A stretch of DNA of 64,000 bases from positions 1,178,001-1,242,000 of the forward strand of contig NC_013512.1 in assembly GCF_000024885.1 (NCBI RefSeq), given 5' to 3'. The position numbers and the translations under genes are program-made. This stretch comes from Sulfurospirillum deleyianum DSM 6946. GTDB lineage: Bacteria; Campylobacterota; Campylobacteria; Campylobacterales; Sulfurospirillaceae. The notes under the pieces are model-generated. The model searched no databases. It was not told the DNA's origin and saw nothing but the letters and a program-made list of their open reading frames with translations. Below, one piece after another: positions 1-9,769 of this stretch (positions are counted from its first letter, which is position 1; each line of letters starts with the position of its first letter).

Positions 1-756
1 TTTAGGTGACTTTCCTACCAATACCGCCAACGCACTTTGTTGTGTCACGATGGACTGCTCTAGGCTGTCTTTATTGATTTGCGCACTGCGGAGCTCCGCT
101 TCTTCTTGTAAAAGGGTCGCTTTGGTGATGGAGCCTGCTTGGTACTGAACACGATAACGCTTCAAGCCCTCTTCTCGTGCCGTGATGGTTTCCTTCACAA
201 TATCAAGCTGTTCATTGAGGCTAACAAGCGTAAAATATCCATCCGCCACACTGGCAATCAAAGCGATTTTCACCGTCTCTTTGGCGGCATAACTGGCAAT
301 TAAAGAGGCTCTTGCAGAGGCTTCTGCTTCTTTGTATTTTCCCCACAAATCAAGCTCATAACTCAAAACGGCACTCAGCCCAAAAGTGTTATAGGTGTTG
401 TGCGTGGTTGAGCTAAAGGTATCTGCACTGCTACGATACTTTCTTCCACTTCCCTCCACATCAAGGCTTGGGTAGCGATTGGACGTATTGCTAGAGAGTG
501 TGGCACGGGCAAGTGAGATGTTTGCCATAGAGGTTTGAAGGTCATAGTTATTTGCCAATGCCTCCTCAATAAGCGCACTTAATTTTTCATCGCCATAGGC
601 TTTCCACCACTGCATGAGCGTTGTGCTGCTTGGCGTTGAAGCCACCGCTTCATAGCGCTCTGGAAACTGTGTTGTGGGGATGTTTAGCTCTGGAGAGAGT
701 GAACACCCAGCAAAAATGAATGCTGATAATGAGAGGGCATAGATATTACGCATCAT
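1..756 (-). CDS. Outer-membrane efflux lipoprotein (NodT/OprM type), partial
   Basis: This is the outer-membrane channel of an RND tripartite pump. The reading frame is open from the start at 751-756 to base 1, so the C-terminal half lies outside the window. The first residues form a lipoprotein signal with a lipobox ending FAGC near residue 17. Typical TolC/OprM-like sequence follows (a WWKAYGD stretch, then long helices). Two ATG codons lie side by side at 754-756 and 751-753; either could be used. The start overlaps the stop of the RND gene upstream in the operon (stop at 746-748), which implies translational coupling. Family known: exports drugs or solvents across the outer membrane together with the next two genes. 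The substrate cannot be read from the sequence. Confidence 0.9.
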   Translation of the reverse strand, partial: MMRNIYALSLSAFIFAGCSLSPELNIPTTQFPERYEAVASTPSSTTLMQWWKAYGDEKLSALIEEALANNYDLQTSMANISLARATLSSNTSNRYPSLDVEGSGRKYRSSADTFSSTTHNTYNTFGLSAVLSYELDLWGKYKEAEASARASLIASYAAKETVKIALIASVADGYFTLVSLNEQLDIVKETITAREEGLKRYRVQYQAGSITKATLLQEEAELRSAQINKDSLEQSIVTQQSALAVLVGKSPK

Positions 757-3700
757 GACGCTCTCCTTTTTTAGAAAATTTTGCATTGAGTCTAGCTAAA
801 GCGTTGTAAAACAGGGGAATAAAGAAAATCGCAATGGTTGTTGCGGCAATCATCCCTCCAATAACACCCGTACCAATCGCATGACGACTCCCTGCACCTG
901 CACCTGAGCTTAAAGCCAGTGGTAAAACACCAATGGTAAAGGCTAAAGAGGTCATAACAATCGGGCGGAAACGAAGACGTGCCGCTTCAAGCGTCGCATC
1001 AAAAATAGACTTGCCTCTCTCTTGAGCTTGCATCGCAAACTCAACAATTAAGATGGCATTTTTTGCTGAAAGTCCAATCAAGACCAAAAGCCCGATTTGG
1101 AAGTAAATGTCATTACTTAACCCTCGTAAATAAACCGCCATAATCGCTCCAAATACCGCAAACGGAACCGCTGTTACAACGGCAAGTGGCATGAGCCACC
1201 TTTCATACTGCGCCGCTAAAATCAAGAAGATAAAAATGATACCAAAAATGAAGGCTTGGCTTCCACTGCCTGACATCGCTTTTTCTTGGTAAGACGTTCC
1301 CGCCCACGCAGTTGCGTATCCCTCAGGAGCTACTTCCTTAACTACCTCTTCAATGGCTTTGAGTGCATCACCAGAGGTATATCCAGGTTTAGGTTCACCC
1401 TCAATTTTGGCTGCAGCAAAGACGTTAAAACGCTCAATCACATCGCCACCGACACTTCGCTCGTAACTCACTAACGAACTTAAAGGAATCAATTTACCCG
1501 TACTGGATTTAACAAACACATGTTTTAAATCCTCAGGTTTTTCTCTAAAATCAGCCTCAGATTGGACATTGACCTGATAGGTTCTACCAAAGAGGTTAAA
1601 GTCATTCACATAGTACGCACCAAAGGTTGCTTGCATGGTTTTAAACGCATCATCAATCGAAACGCCTAAAGCTTTGGCTTTTTCTCTATCCAAATTCACT
1701 TTATACTGAGGAATTTTCATATTGAGTGAATTTCTAACCCTTGCAAGTTCTGGTCTTTGATTCGCTTTTGCCACGATTTGATCCGCGATATCACCTAGTG
1801 CCTCTAGTGAACCGCCTGTTCTATCTTGCAAGTACATCTCAAAACCACCTGAGATACTAAGCCCCATAATCGGTGGAGGGTTGAGTGCAAAAATGGTCGC
1901 ATCAGAGACACCAAAAAGGGCTCCATTGAGCGCACCACTGATGGCTTCTGAGTGCTGATTGGGGGCTTTTCGCTCACTCCAATCTTTGAGTGGTAAAAAG
2001 GTGGTTGCCGCATTGGTTTTTGCCGCACCGCTTAAAAGGTCAAAGCCTGAAATAGAGATGTTATAAGCAATTTCTGGCATTTGATTGGTAATGTCACTCA
2101 CCTGCGCACTGACCGCTTGCGTACGGTGCAAGGAAGAAGCAGGAGGCAGAGCTGTCACCGCAATCAAATAGCCTTTATCTTCCATAGGCACAAGAGAACT
2201 TGGCACTTTTTGAAAGAGTCCATAGGTCATTCCCATCAGCACTGCAAAAACAATCACACTAATCACACTATGACGTACCACTAAACTAACACCACTCGTG
2301 AACCAGTTGGTTGAGGCATCAAAAAATTCATTAAATTTTCTAACAAACCAAAACGGTTTTGGCTCTTTTTTGCTCAGAAAAATCGCACACAAAGCAGGAG
2401 TTAATGTCAATGCGACCATACCTGAGATAATCACGGAAATAACAATGGTAATAGCGAATTGTTGGTACATTTGCCCCGTAAACCCACCCATAAACGATAC
2501 AGGAATAAAGACCGCACACAAAACAAGCACAATCGCCACAACAGGACCTGTAACCTCTTGCATCGCCTTAATGGTAGCCTCTTTTACACTTATCTCTTTT
2601 TCAGAGTGTAAAATCCGCTCCACGTTTTCAATGACGATAATCGCGTCATCCACAACAATACCAATGGCTAAAACCAACCCAAAGAGCGTCAGAAGGTTAA
2701 TGGAATAGCCTAAAGCATACATTCCCGCAAACGTTCCGATGATGGAAACAGGAATCGCCAAAACAGGAATAATCGTTGCACGCATATTTTGCAAGAAAAG
2801 ATAGACAATCGCAATAACGAGCAAAAGCGCTTCCACAAACGTTTTTACGACTTCATTGACTGAAATTTGGATAAATTTAGTCGTATCATAAGGTGTTCGA
2901 TACTCCATATTTTCAGGAAAAGACTTCGATAATCTCTCCATCGCCTCATCCACTCGCTTAGCGGTATCAAGCGCATTCGCACCTGATTGCAAATAGATAC
3001 CAATAGGTACCATCGTTTGCCCATTTAAAGTAGATGTCACATCGTAGGATTCAGCACCCAATTCCAAACGTGCTACATCTTTTAAGCGAAGGGTTGAGCC
3101 ATCTTTGTTTGATTTTAAAATAATTTTCTCAAACTCTTCCACTTTGTCAAAACGTCCTTGCGTGGTCACGGTAAACGTATACGCTTGAGAGGTTTTAGAA
3201 GGTGATTGGTTAAAACGACCCGTTGCGAACTGCGCATTTTGCTCGGAGATGGCATTGATGACATCGGTGGGTGTGAGATTGTATTTTGCCAGCTGGTCAG
3301 GTTTCATCCAAACACGCATGGAGTAGTTTTGATTGCCAAACAAAGAAGCATTACCCACGCCCTCAACCCTTTTAAGCTCATCAATGACGTTAATGAGCGC
3401 ATAGTTAGCCATGTAAATTTCATCATAACTGTTATTGGGTGAGATAATCGAGATAACTTTTAAAATGGTCGAAGACTGCTTGGTGACCGTCACACCTTGC
3501 GCTTGAACTTCGCTTGGAAGCTTGTTAAGGGCGGCTTGGACACGGTTATTGACGTTAATGGTCGCTTGATCAGGATCAGTTCCAATTTTAAAGTAAACAT
3601 TAATGCTTAATGAGCCTGTTGAAGAAGCCGTTGAAGACATATAAATCATATCTTCCACACCATTAATTTGCTGCTCTAGTGGGGCTGCTACGGTTTTAGA

Positions 3701-3874
3701 GATGGTCTCCGCACTCGCACCCGCATAAGTTGCCTCAACGCTTACTTGCGGAGGGGTTACCTCAGGATACTCCTCAATGGGCAACGCCCGAATACTCATC
3801 AAACCCGCAATAATCACAACTATCGAAAGGACGGTTGCAAAAATAGGTCTGTTGATAAAGAATTTTGAAAACAT
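746..3874 (-). CDS. RND efflux pump inner-membrane transporter (AcrB/MexB, HAE1 type)
   Basis: The 1042-residue product has full AcrB length and topology. TM1 is at residues 10-30 ([15 protein letters not shown]), a large periplasmic loop follows, then TM2-6 at about 340-500, a second large loop and the C-terminal TM block. TM4 carries the proton-relay Asp pair in [15 protein letters not shown]. It drives proton-coupled extrusion of hydrophobic compounds, fed by the periplasmic adaptor encoded 3 bp upstream and exiting through the OMF encoded downstream, whose start overlaps this stop. It is the middle gene of a three-gene minus-strand operon below a TetR regulator. There is no sign of truncation. 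Substrate range is unknown. Confidence 0.96.
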   Translation of the reverse strand: MFSKFFINRPIFATVLSIVVIIAGLMSIRALPIEEYPEVTPPQVSVEATYAGASAETISKTVAAPLEQQINGVEDMIYMSSTASSTGSLSINVYFKIGTDPDQATINVNNRVQAALNKLPSEVQAQGVTVTKQSSTILKVISIISPNNSYDEIYMANYALINVIDELKRVEGVGNASLFGNQNYSMRVWMKPDQLAKYNLTPTDVINAISEQNAQFATGRFNQSPSKTSQAYTFTVTTQGRFDKVEEFEKIILKSNKDGSTLRLKDVARLELGAESYDVTSTLNGQTMVPIGIYLQSGANALDTAKRVDEAMERLSKSFPENMEYRTPYDTTKFIQISVNEVVKTFVEALLLVIAIVYLFLQNMRATIIPVLAIPVSIIGTFAGMYALGYSINLLTLFGLVLAIGIVVDDAIIVIENVERILHSEKEISVKEATIKAMQEVTGPVVAIVLVLCAVFIPVSFMGGFTGQMYQQFAITIVISVIISGMVALTLTPALCAIFLSKKEPKPFWFVRKFNEFFDASTNWFTSGVSLVVRHSVISVIVFAVLMGMTYGLFQKVPSSLVPMEDKGYLIAVTALPPASSLHRTQAVSAQVSDITNQMPEIAYNISISGFDLLSGAAKTNAATTFLPLKDWSERKAPNQHSEAISGALNGALFGVSDATIFALNPPPIMGLSISGGFEMYLQDRTGGSLEALGDIADQIVAKANQRPELARVRNSLNMKIPQYKVNLDREKAKALGVSIDDAFKTMQATFGAYYVNDFNLFGRTYQVNVQSEADFREKPEDLKHVFVKSSTGKLIPLSSLVSYERSVGGDVIERFNVFAAAKIEGEPKPGYTSGDALKAIEEVVKEVAPEGYATAWAGTSYQEKAMSGSGSQAFIFGIIFIFLILAAQYERWLMPLAVVTAVPFAVFGAIMAVYLRGLSNDIYFQIGLLVLIGLSAKNAILIVEFAMQAQERGKSIFDATLEAARLRFRPIVMTSLAFTIGVLPLALSSGAGAGSRHAIGTGVIGGMIAATTIAIFFIPLFYNALARLNAKFSKKGERHDA

Positions 3875-3877
3875 ACC

Positions 3878-5029
3878 TTATTCCTTTGCTTCTGCAACCA
3901 CAATGGCAGAACCTGGACGAAGCTTAGTGAGGTTATTGGTAATCACGACATCGTTTACATGTAAACCATTTTCAATGATGTAAGCATCATTGTGTACCGT
4001 TCCAGCTTTAACAGGAACTTTAGCTGCTTTACCCTCTTTAGCGACATAAACGTATGAACCTGTGGCATCTTGAAGCAGTGCTTTTTGAGGAATACTCAGT
4101 GCATCTTTATAAATCAATCCACCGACATTCACACGTACAAAAAGTCCGGGAATCAAACTGTGATTAGGGTTGGCAAAGGTAGCTCTAGCTTTAATGGTTG
4201 ATGTTTGCTCATCGACATAACTGTCTAAAAAGTCTAAGGTTCCTACTTTGTCATAAACACTGCCATCAGGCGTGCTAATCTGTACAGGCAACTTCGCCTT
4301 AGCAATGCTATTCCACTGAGCTTCATTCATCGTATATCGTTTTTTCAAAAGTTCAATGTCAGGTAAAGAAAACTCAACATAAATAGGATCCATTTGGGTA
4401 ATAGTGGTTAGATTGAGATTTTCACTGCTTGAGCCTACATAGCTTCCAATATCTTGAGTATTCAGACTGGTTAAACCTGAAATTGGCGCTTTGACCGCGG
4501 TATAGCCTAAATCAATCTGTGCTTTTTTCAACGTCGCTTGTGAAGCTTTTAAAGAAGCCTGAGCTGATTCATACGCAGAAAGTGCGCTATCTCGCTCTTT
4601 TTTGCTGATGGCATCTTGTTCAAATAAGACTTTGATTCTATCCCAATCTCGGGTGGCTTGTTTCAAGGTCGCCTCTTTCACACCGACATCCGCAAGAGCT
4701 TCTTGTACGAGAGCTTCGTAACGGTTAGAATCTATCTGATACAAACTCTCCCCCGCTTTGACAAAGCTTCCCTCTACAAAAGATTTCTTCTCCAAAATAC
4801 CACTCACACGGGCAACTACATTGACCTGTTGCATGCTTTTTACTTTAGCAGGATACTCTAAACTCACAGGGATATTCTCTGCTTTAACCGTGTAAGTCGT
4901 TACATGTAAAGGAGGCATCGCATGCATCCCACCTGCGTGTGCATCTTTTTTTTCACCACTGCACCCTACTAAAACAAAAGCCCCTAAACCAAGAGCTATT
5001 GCGTAGTGTAACACTTCTTTTTTATTCAT
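3878..5029 (-). CDS. RND efflux periplasmic adaptor (AcrA/MexA type lipoprotein)
   Basis: This 383-residue membrane-fusion protein starts with a lipoprotein signal (lipobox LVGC, Cys about residue 23). It then shows the barrel-sandwich/lipoyl half (VNVVARVSGILEKKSF), an alpha-hairpin rich in Ala/Lys, the second lipoyl half (APISGLTSLNTQDIGSYVG) and the beta-barrel/MP domains. It links the RND pump to the outer-membrane channel. It is the first gene of the pump operon, directly downstream of a perfect 16-bp palindrome (5051-5066) that is the likely TetR operator. Two copies of the iterated palindrome TTACATGTAA lie inside the gene, at 3955 and 4900, both read as Leu-His-Val. Confidence 0.94.
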   Translation of the reverse strand: MNKKEVLHYAIALGLGAFVLVGCSGEKKDAHAGGMHAMPPLHVTTYTVKAENIPVSLEYPAKVKSMQQVNVVARVSGILEKKSFVEGSFVKAGESLYQIDSNRYEALVQEALADVGVKEATLKQATRDWDRIKVLFEQDAISKKERDSALSAYESAQASLKASQATLKKAQIDLGYTAVKAPISGLTSLNTQDIGSYVGSSSENLNLTTITQMDPIYVEFSLPDIELLKKRYTMNEAQWNSIAKAKLPVQISTPDGSVYDKVGTLDFLDSYVDEQTSTIKARATFANPNHSLIPGLFVRVNVGGLIYKDALSIPQKALLQDATGSYVYVAKEGKAAKVPVKAGTVHNDAYIIENGLHVNDVVITNNLTKLRPGSAIVVAEAKE

Positions 5030-5050
5030 CTATTTGCTCCATTTAAATTG

Positions 5051-5066
5051 TGTAATGTACATTACA
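5051..5066. promoter_or_regulatory. Perfect 16-bp palindrome, candidate TetR operator
   Basis: TGTAATGTACATTACA is its own reverse complement. It sits 22 bp upstream of the adaptor start, between the regulator gene and the pump genes. An overlapping half-repeat (ATTACATTACAT) follows. TetR-family repressors commonly bind 15-17 bp palindromes overlapping the promoter of the pump they control, so this is the natural operator candidate. The assignment is by position and symmetry only. Confidence 0.6.
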
Positions 5067-5116
5067 TTACATTTTTTGGGCGAATTATAATCCCAAAATG
5101 TAAATAAGTCAAGCAT

Positions 5117-5785
5117 TTACGACTCTTTTGATACGCCAATCCCACGACAAAAAATGGTAACAATCTGTTTTAACGCCTTCATACGAAGCGCTTCAGAAAC
5201 ATCCGTTTCCACACCTAAAATACGGGGAAACATAAAAGGCTCTTCGAGTGAGCTTAAAAATTGATGCGCACACAGCATTGTATCTTCTACCTCGATTCTT
5301 CCACACTCTTTTTCATGCTCTAAATATTCAGCGACCATCGTAACCGGACGCATCATAACATGTAAAAATTTTTCATTGATGGATTTTGTCTCTTCAAGAT
5401 AGCCTAACGAAGCCGCTAATCGATTAAATAAAATAGCATCATCTTCCACTAAGATATCCAAATAGGATGTACCAATCATCATTAAAAACGCTTCCAAACG
5501 CCCTTCATAATTCGCACTTTGTCTGCCCCACTCACCAAAAAGCTCTTCCGATTTTTGCTCTAATACATAAATGAGCAGTTGCGATTTGTTACCAAAATGC
5601 TTATACAGAGTCGATAAAGAGCCACCGGATTCTTTGACAATATCATTCATACTGACATTTTCATAGCCTTTATCTAAAAAAAGCCTATGCGCTACATCAA
5701 CAATTTTTGCACACCTCGACTCAGCCTTGCCACTCAAGTGTTTAAAAAAGCTACTGATGCAACAGGTATGGTCTTTCATAGCCAT
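5117..5785 (-). CDS. TetR/AcrR family transcriptional repressor
   Basis: This 222-residue protein has a typical N-terminal helix-turn-helix at about residues 25-70: FLDKGYENVSMNDIV, then GGSLSTLYKHFGNKSQLL. The C-terminal ligand-binding helices are variable, with an AefR-like look. The strong Shine-Dalgarno AGGAGG lies 3 nt before ATG 5785 and 9 nt before a second in-frame ATG at 5779, so the real start may be 5779. The N-terminus has an unusual Cys pair (HTCCISSF). It lies upstream of, and in the same direction as, the efflux operon, separated by the 16-bp palindrome. Inference: an autoregulated local repressor relieved by pump substrates. Confidence 0.9.
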   Translation of the reverse strand: MAMKDHTCCISSFFKHLSGKAESRCAKIVDVAHRLFLDKGYENVSMNDIVKESGGSLSTLYKHFGNKSQLLIYVLEQKSEELFGEWGRQSANYEGRLEAFLMMIGTSYLDILVEDDAILFNRLAASLGYLEETKSINEKFLHVMMRPVTMVAEYLEHEKECGRIEVEDTMLCAHQFLSSLEEPFMFPRILGVETDVSEALRMKALKQIVTIFCRGIGVSKES

Positions 5786-5959
5786 GCACCTCCTACAATT
5801 TTTTTGTCATTATACAACAAATCCATTTTTACCCTTTTTGCTTCTTAAAACTGTTTTTACTAAGGATTTTTGTTATATGATTCCTTTACATGTAAACTTT
5901 TTTACATATTAACCGATAATGGCTAAAACTGTTTAAATATTATTTTTGGAGCTACCTTT

Positions 5960-6736
5960 ATGGATTTAACCGTCATCCTTGGCATGGTCATCTCAATTGC
6001 CTCTATCGCTATTGGAGATATTATGGAGGGTGGCAATCCTCTGCATGTTCTTCATATCACCTCTTTTATTATTGTTGTTCCTACAGCGATGGCTTCAGCC
6101 ATGACAGGTACACACCCTGAGTATGTTCGTGCCGCATTTAAAGAGATTAAACTGGTTTTCAAAAAATCTCCCGTTGATTTACATGCACGCATTAAACAGA
6201 TCATTGATTTAGCGGTTATCGCACGTCGTGATGGCATTTTGGCACTTGAAACCCATGCAAATGCTATGGACGATGAGTTCTTTAAAAAAGGACTCAGTAT
6301 GGCAGTCGATGGCACCGAAGCGCACGAGATTGAAGAGACTTTAGAGATTATGCTCGAAGAGACAGAAGAGTATTATCATGGTGCGGCGCACTATTGGCTT
6401 CTAGCTGGTGAGTCGTGTCCTGTTATTGGTTTGATTGGTGCGGTTTTAGGACTGATTCTCGCCCTTCAAAAACTAGATAACCCAGCGGAGATGGCAGCTG
6501 GTATTGCGGGTGCATTTACGGCAACCGTAACAGGTATTGCGGGTGCGTATATTTTTATGGGACCGTGGGGAAATAAACTCAAAGCAAAATCGCATGATTT
6601 TATTAAAGAAAAAAAGGTTATCTTAGCGGGTATTTTAGGCATTTCACATGGTGACAATCCTCGTATGTTAGAGACAAAACTTCTTAATTATCTCTCTCCA
6701 ATGGAAGAGAAAAAAAGCCAGTTCGATAAAGCGTAA
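5960..6736 (+). CDS. motA: Flagellar motor stator protein MotA
   Basis: This is the proton-channel subunit of the flagellar stator, 258 residues, with four membrane segments. TM1-2 are in the first 50 residues. A cytoplasmic loop with the charged torque-generating region (IDLAVIARRDGILALE) follows. TM3-4 include the conserved Pro and Gly-rich channel stretch (CPVIGLIGAVLGLILALQ, then AGAFTATVTGIAGAYIF). A good RBS (TTGGAG) precedes the ATG. It is followed after 9 bp by motB, the usual pair. Directly upstream lies an iterated TTACATGTAA palindrome (5886). Confidence 0.96.
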   Translation: MDLTVILGMVISIASIAIGDIMEGGNPLHVLHITSFIIVVPTAMASAMTGTHPEYVRAAFKEIKLVFKKSPVDLHARIKQIIDLAVIARRDGILALETHANAMDDEFFKKGLSMAVDGTEAHEIEETLEIMLEETEEYYHGAAHYWLLAGESCPVIGLIGAVLGLILALQKLDNPAEMAAGIAGAFTATVTGIAGAYIFMGPWGNKLKAKSHDFIKEKKVILAGILGISHGDNPRMLETKLLNYLSPMEEKKSQFDKA

Positions 6737-6745
6737 GGAATCACT

Positions 6746-7546
6746 GTGGGTAAAAAGAAATGTAAACCAACAGAGTGCCCAGCCGGTGAAAAATGGGCAG
6801 TGCCTTATGCTGACTTTTTAAGCCTTCTACTGGCGCTTTTTATTGCGCTTTACGCATTGGCTTCTGTCAATACGGAGAAGATGAAGGCACTTAAAGAAGA
6901 GTTTGTCAAAATTTACGATTACAGTGCCAAACCTGAAGAAACCACTCCTGTTATGAACCTCAATGTCAAATCAGGCGATGCGGGAAAAGAAAAAGAGAAA
7001 GACAAAGGCAATGTGGGTGGGATGAGTGCTCAACTCGAAGAGATTGCTAGAATGGCGCAAATGATTGAGAAGATGAGTTTAGGAGAAGGCTCATTGGATC
7101 AAAAGATTGATGGGGCGATCTTTAAACTTCCAACCAAAATGCTTTTTGCACCAGGTTCTGCGGAGATTACCAACAGTGATTCTATGCTCTTTTTAAAGCG
7201 CATTTCTGATATTATCACCATGCTTCCTCAAAATGTCGATGTCGTTGTCAAAGGGTTTACCGATACCACGCCTCCACCTCGTGGTTCAAAATATCAGGAT
7301 AATCTGGAACTTTCCAGTGCGCGTGCCAATGCGGTCATTCGTGTCTTAATTCGTAATGGCATTGCTAAAGAGCGTTTAAGTTCAGCAGGATATGGCGATA
7401 CCAAAGCGATTGCAAGTAACGACACTGATGAAGGACGTGAAAAAAATAGCCGTGTCGAATTTACCATGCGTATTTCAGGTCCTAGCAATGCTGCTAAAAA
7501 ATCTATTTTAGATACCCTCAACACCTTAGAAAAACAAGGCGAATGA
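6746..7546 (+). CDS. motB: Flagellar motor stator protein MotB
   Basis: The 266-residue product begins at GTG 6746, preceded by AAGGA at 6735-6739. The single N-terminal TM follows the proton-accepting Asp23 in the motif PYADFLSLLLALFIALYALA. The C-terminal OmpA-like peptidoglycan-binding domain spans about residues 130-245, with NSRVEF near its end. It anchors the MotA4-5/MotB2 stator to the cell wall. The H+-type Asp and lack of PomAB-like features suggest proton drive. It is transcribed with motA. Confidence 0.95.
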   Translation: MGKKKCKPTECPAGEKWAVPYADFLSLLLALFIALYALASVNTEKMKALKEEFVKIYDYSAKPEETTPVMNLNVKSGDAGKEKEKDKGNVGGMSAQLEEIARMAQMIEKMSLGEGSLDQKIDGAIFKLPTKMLFAPGSAEITNSDSMLFLKRISDIITMLPQNVDVVVKGFTDTTPPPRGSKYQDNLELSSARANAVIRVLIRNGIAKERLSSAGYGDTKAIASNDTDEGREKNSRVEFTMRISGPSNAAKKSILDTLNTLEKQGE

Positions 7547-7552
7547 GTTTTT

Positions 7553-7576
7553 TTTAGGCTTCATTAGAAGCCTAAA
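7553..7576. terminator. Hairpin after motB
   Basis: A perfect 10-bp inverted repeat (TTTAGGCTTC, loop ATTA, GAAGCCTAAA) lies 6 bp after the motB stop. There is no U-tract on the downstream side, so it is a weak or Rho-assisted terminator, or an mRNA-end stabiliser. An iterated TTACATGTAA palindrome follows at 7583, just before the next start. Confidence 0.5.
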
Positions 7577-7604
7577 CCACTTTTACATGTAAAGAGCTTT
7601 TTGT

Positions 7605-9437
7605 ATGATTCAAGTTACTAACCTCTCTAAACATTTTGGAGAACAAACCCTTTTTGAAAATATCAGTTTTACGCTCAATCGAGGCAATAAAATAGGCTTT
7701 GTAGGACGTAATGGTTCAGGAAAATCAACCCTGTTTAAAATCCTTTTAGGCGAAGAAGAAGCCGATAGTGGCGAGGTTTTTATTCCTAAAAACTACACCA
7801 TTGGAACACTGCGTCAGCATCTTCACTTCACGCACAAAACCGTCCGTGAGGAGTGCGCTTCAGCTCTGCATGGTGATGAAGCGTTTGATGTCTATAAAAT
7901 TGAAAAAATGCTTTTTGGTCTTGGTTTTTCAAAGGAAGATTTGGAAAAAGACCCCATGAGTTTTTCAGGCGGTTATCAAATCAGACTCAACCTCGTCAAA
8001 CTTTTAGCGACCAACCCTTCCATGCTTCTTTTGGATGAGCCGACAAACTATCTTGACATCGTCTCAATGCGTTGGTTAAAAACCTTTTTAAAAGAGTTTA
8101 AGGGTGAGCTGATTCTCATCACCCATGATAGGGATTTTATGGATGCGGTAACCACGCACACGATGGGACTGAGACGAAAAAGCCTTTTACTCATTGAGGG
8201 AAACACGCACAAATACTACGCCAAACTTGAAGAGGACGATGAACGCTATCTTAAAACCAAAGCCAATTTGGATAAAAAAAGAGCAGAATTAGAAGATTTT
8301 ATTATCCGTCAAAAAGCCAAAGCCTCTAAAGCCGTTATGGCGCAAAGTAAAGCTAAACAGCTTGAAAAAATGGGTGAAATGGATGATTTGGAAGAGGAAA
8401 GCAGTCTCTCCTTTTCGTTTAACTATAAAAAAACACCTGCTAAAATTATTTTAGATGCGCAAAACATTGGGTTTGGCTATGAGGAAACAAAGCCCCTCTT
8501 TGAAAACCTCTCCTTTAAACTTGAAAAAGGAAAATGCCTTGCGATTATCGGTAAAAATGGAAAAGGAAAATCAACTCTCTTAAATGTTTTAGCGGGTGAA
8601 TTAGCTCTACAACAAGGCTCTCTTTCTTTTCATCCTGAAACAGCTATCGCTCATTTTGGGCAAACCAATATTCAAAGACTTAACCTTAAACATACGATTA
8701 TCGATGAAATTTATGAAGTCGATCCCCTTTTAGGCATTACCAAAGTGCGAGCCATCTGTGGAGGGATGATGTTCTCAGGCAAAAGTGCGGAAAAAGAGAT
8801 TTCTGTGCTCTCAGGTGGTGAGAGAAGTCGTGTCATGCTCGGAAAAATTATCGCTACCCCTGCCAACCTTCTCTTTTTGGATGAGCCTACCAACCACCTT
8901 GATATGTACTCCATTGAAGCACTCACAGAAGCAATTCAAAGCTTTGAAGGCTCAACCATTTTAGTCACCCACTCGGAGATGATGCTTAAAACCTTAGCCG
9001 ATGCGCTGATTATTTTTCACCAAGGAAAAGCTGAATTTTTTGATGGAAGCTATGAAGCATTTTTAGAAAAAATTGGCTGGGAAGAAGAGTCTGAAAATAC
9101 ACCTAAAAAAGTCGCTCAAAGTGACTACAATGAAACGAAAAAGTTGCGTACCAAACTCATTCAAGAGCGCAGTTCTAAACTCTCTCCTTTGAAAAAAGAG
9201 ATAGAAAAATGTGAAGCAAAGATTATGCATCTTGAAGAGGCAATAAAGGCAAAAAATGAGGCTTTAATACGCATCTCTTCTGGCAATGACCTTTGCGAAT
9301 TACAACGTCTCTCTAAAGAACTTAAAGGCGATGAAGAGACGTTAAATCTCCTTTATAAGCAGTTTGAGTCTTTACATGTAAAACATGATGCGCTTTTTGA
9401 AGCCTATGAAGAAGAATTGAAAAACATCCAAAATTAG
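7605..9437 (+). CDS. ABC-F family ATPase (translation-associated)
   Basis: This 610-residue soluble protein has two ABC cassettes and no membrane segment. Cassette 1 has Walker A GRNGSGKS, signature FSGGYQ and Walker B LLLDEPTNYLD. The Arg/Lys-rich inter-domain linker (about 200-260) is the P-site tRNA interaction motif. Cassette 2 has GKNGKGKS, LSGGE and LFLDEPTNHLD. A C-terminal charged coiled coil (about 520-610) is of the Uup/YheS sort. The ABC-F family is known to act on ribosomes (EttA, Uup, YheS); which paralogue this is cannot be settled by eye. A TTACATGTAA copy at 9372 encodes Leu-His-Val-Lys in the coiled coil. Confidence 0.92.
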   Translation: MIQVTNLSKHFGEQTLFENISFTLNRGNKIGFVGRNGSGKSTLFKILLGEEEADSGEVFIPKNYTIGTLRQHLHFTHKTVREECASALHGDEAFDVYKIEKMLFGLGFSKEDLEKDPMSFSGGYQIRLNLVKLLATNPSMLLLDEPTNYLDIVSMRWLKTFLKEFKGELILITHDRDFMDAVTTHTMGLRRKSLLLIEGNTHKYYAKLEEDDERYLKTKANLDKKRAELEDFIIRQKAKASKAVMAQSKAKQLEKMGEMDDLEEESSLSFSFNYKKTPAKIILDAQNIGFGYEETKPLFENLSFKLEKGKCLAIIGKNGKGKSTLLNVLAGELALQQGSLSFHPETAIAHFGQTNIQRLNLKHTIIDEIYEVDPLLGITKVRAICGGMMFSGKSAEKEISVLSGGERSRVMLGKIIATPANLLFLDEPTNHLDMYSIEALTEAIQSFEGSTILVTHSEMMLKTLADALIIFHQGKAEFFDGSYEAFLEKIGWEEESENTPKKVAQSDYNETKKLRTKLIQERSSKLSPLKKEIEKCEAKIMHLEEAIKAKNEALIRISSGNDLCELQRLSKELKGDEETLNLLYKQFESLHVKHDALFEAYEEELKNIQN

Positions 9438-9466
9438 TGTAAAATTGCGAAAAAATGCAAAGGTAG

Positions 9467-9769
9467 ATGATGGCTGATTTGAAAGAACTTCTTTTAGAAA
9501 GCGGGTGTTCAAGTGAATTTATTTTGGATGCGTTACGCTATGAAAAACTCTTTATAGGTGATGTTGATGCGTTTATTGACAGAGTGGAAGAGATTTTAAT
9601 GAATGAAGATGATTACGAAGAGGAACTTGATGAAGAGGATGAGTTTGATGATGAAGAGGATGATCCGATCTATCAAAGCGATTATAATTATGATGGCAAT
9701 GAAGGGGATATCTACTTTGAAGATGAAGATGGCGAAGAGCCTTTTGAAGAGGATGAGGATGAAGAGTAA
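9467..9769 (+). CDS. Small highly acidic protein of unknown function
   Basis: This 100-residue product has a mixed-sequence head (about residues 1-45, predicted helical) and a tail that is almost entirely Glu/Asp with a few aromatics. The tail is encoded by GAT/GAA-rich low-complexity DNA. I do not recognise the family. It starts 29 bp after the ABC-F gene (ATG 9467 or 9470), and its stop overlaps the start of msrA, so it is probably co-transcribed with both. The tail resembles disordered DNA- or metal-mimic tails, but no function can be stated. Confidence 0.75.
   Translation: MMADLKELLLESGCSSEFILDALRYEKLFIGDVDAFIDRVEEILMNEDDYEEELDEEDEFDDEEDDPIYQSDYNYDGNEGDIYFEDEDGEEPFEEDEDEE

Noticed and set aside
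5960-7546. motA/motB at 5960-7546 as another Zorya-like pair
   Set aside because: Lengths, loop motifs and the short OmpA linker are those of the flagellar stator, and no helical tail or long coiled coil is present.
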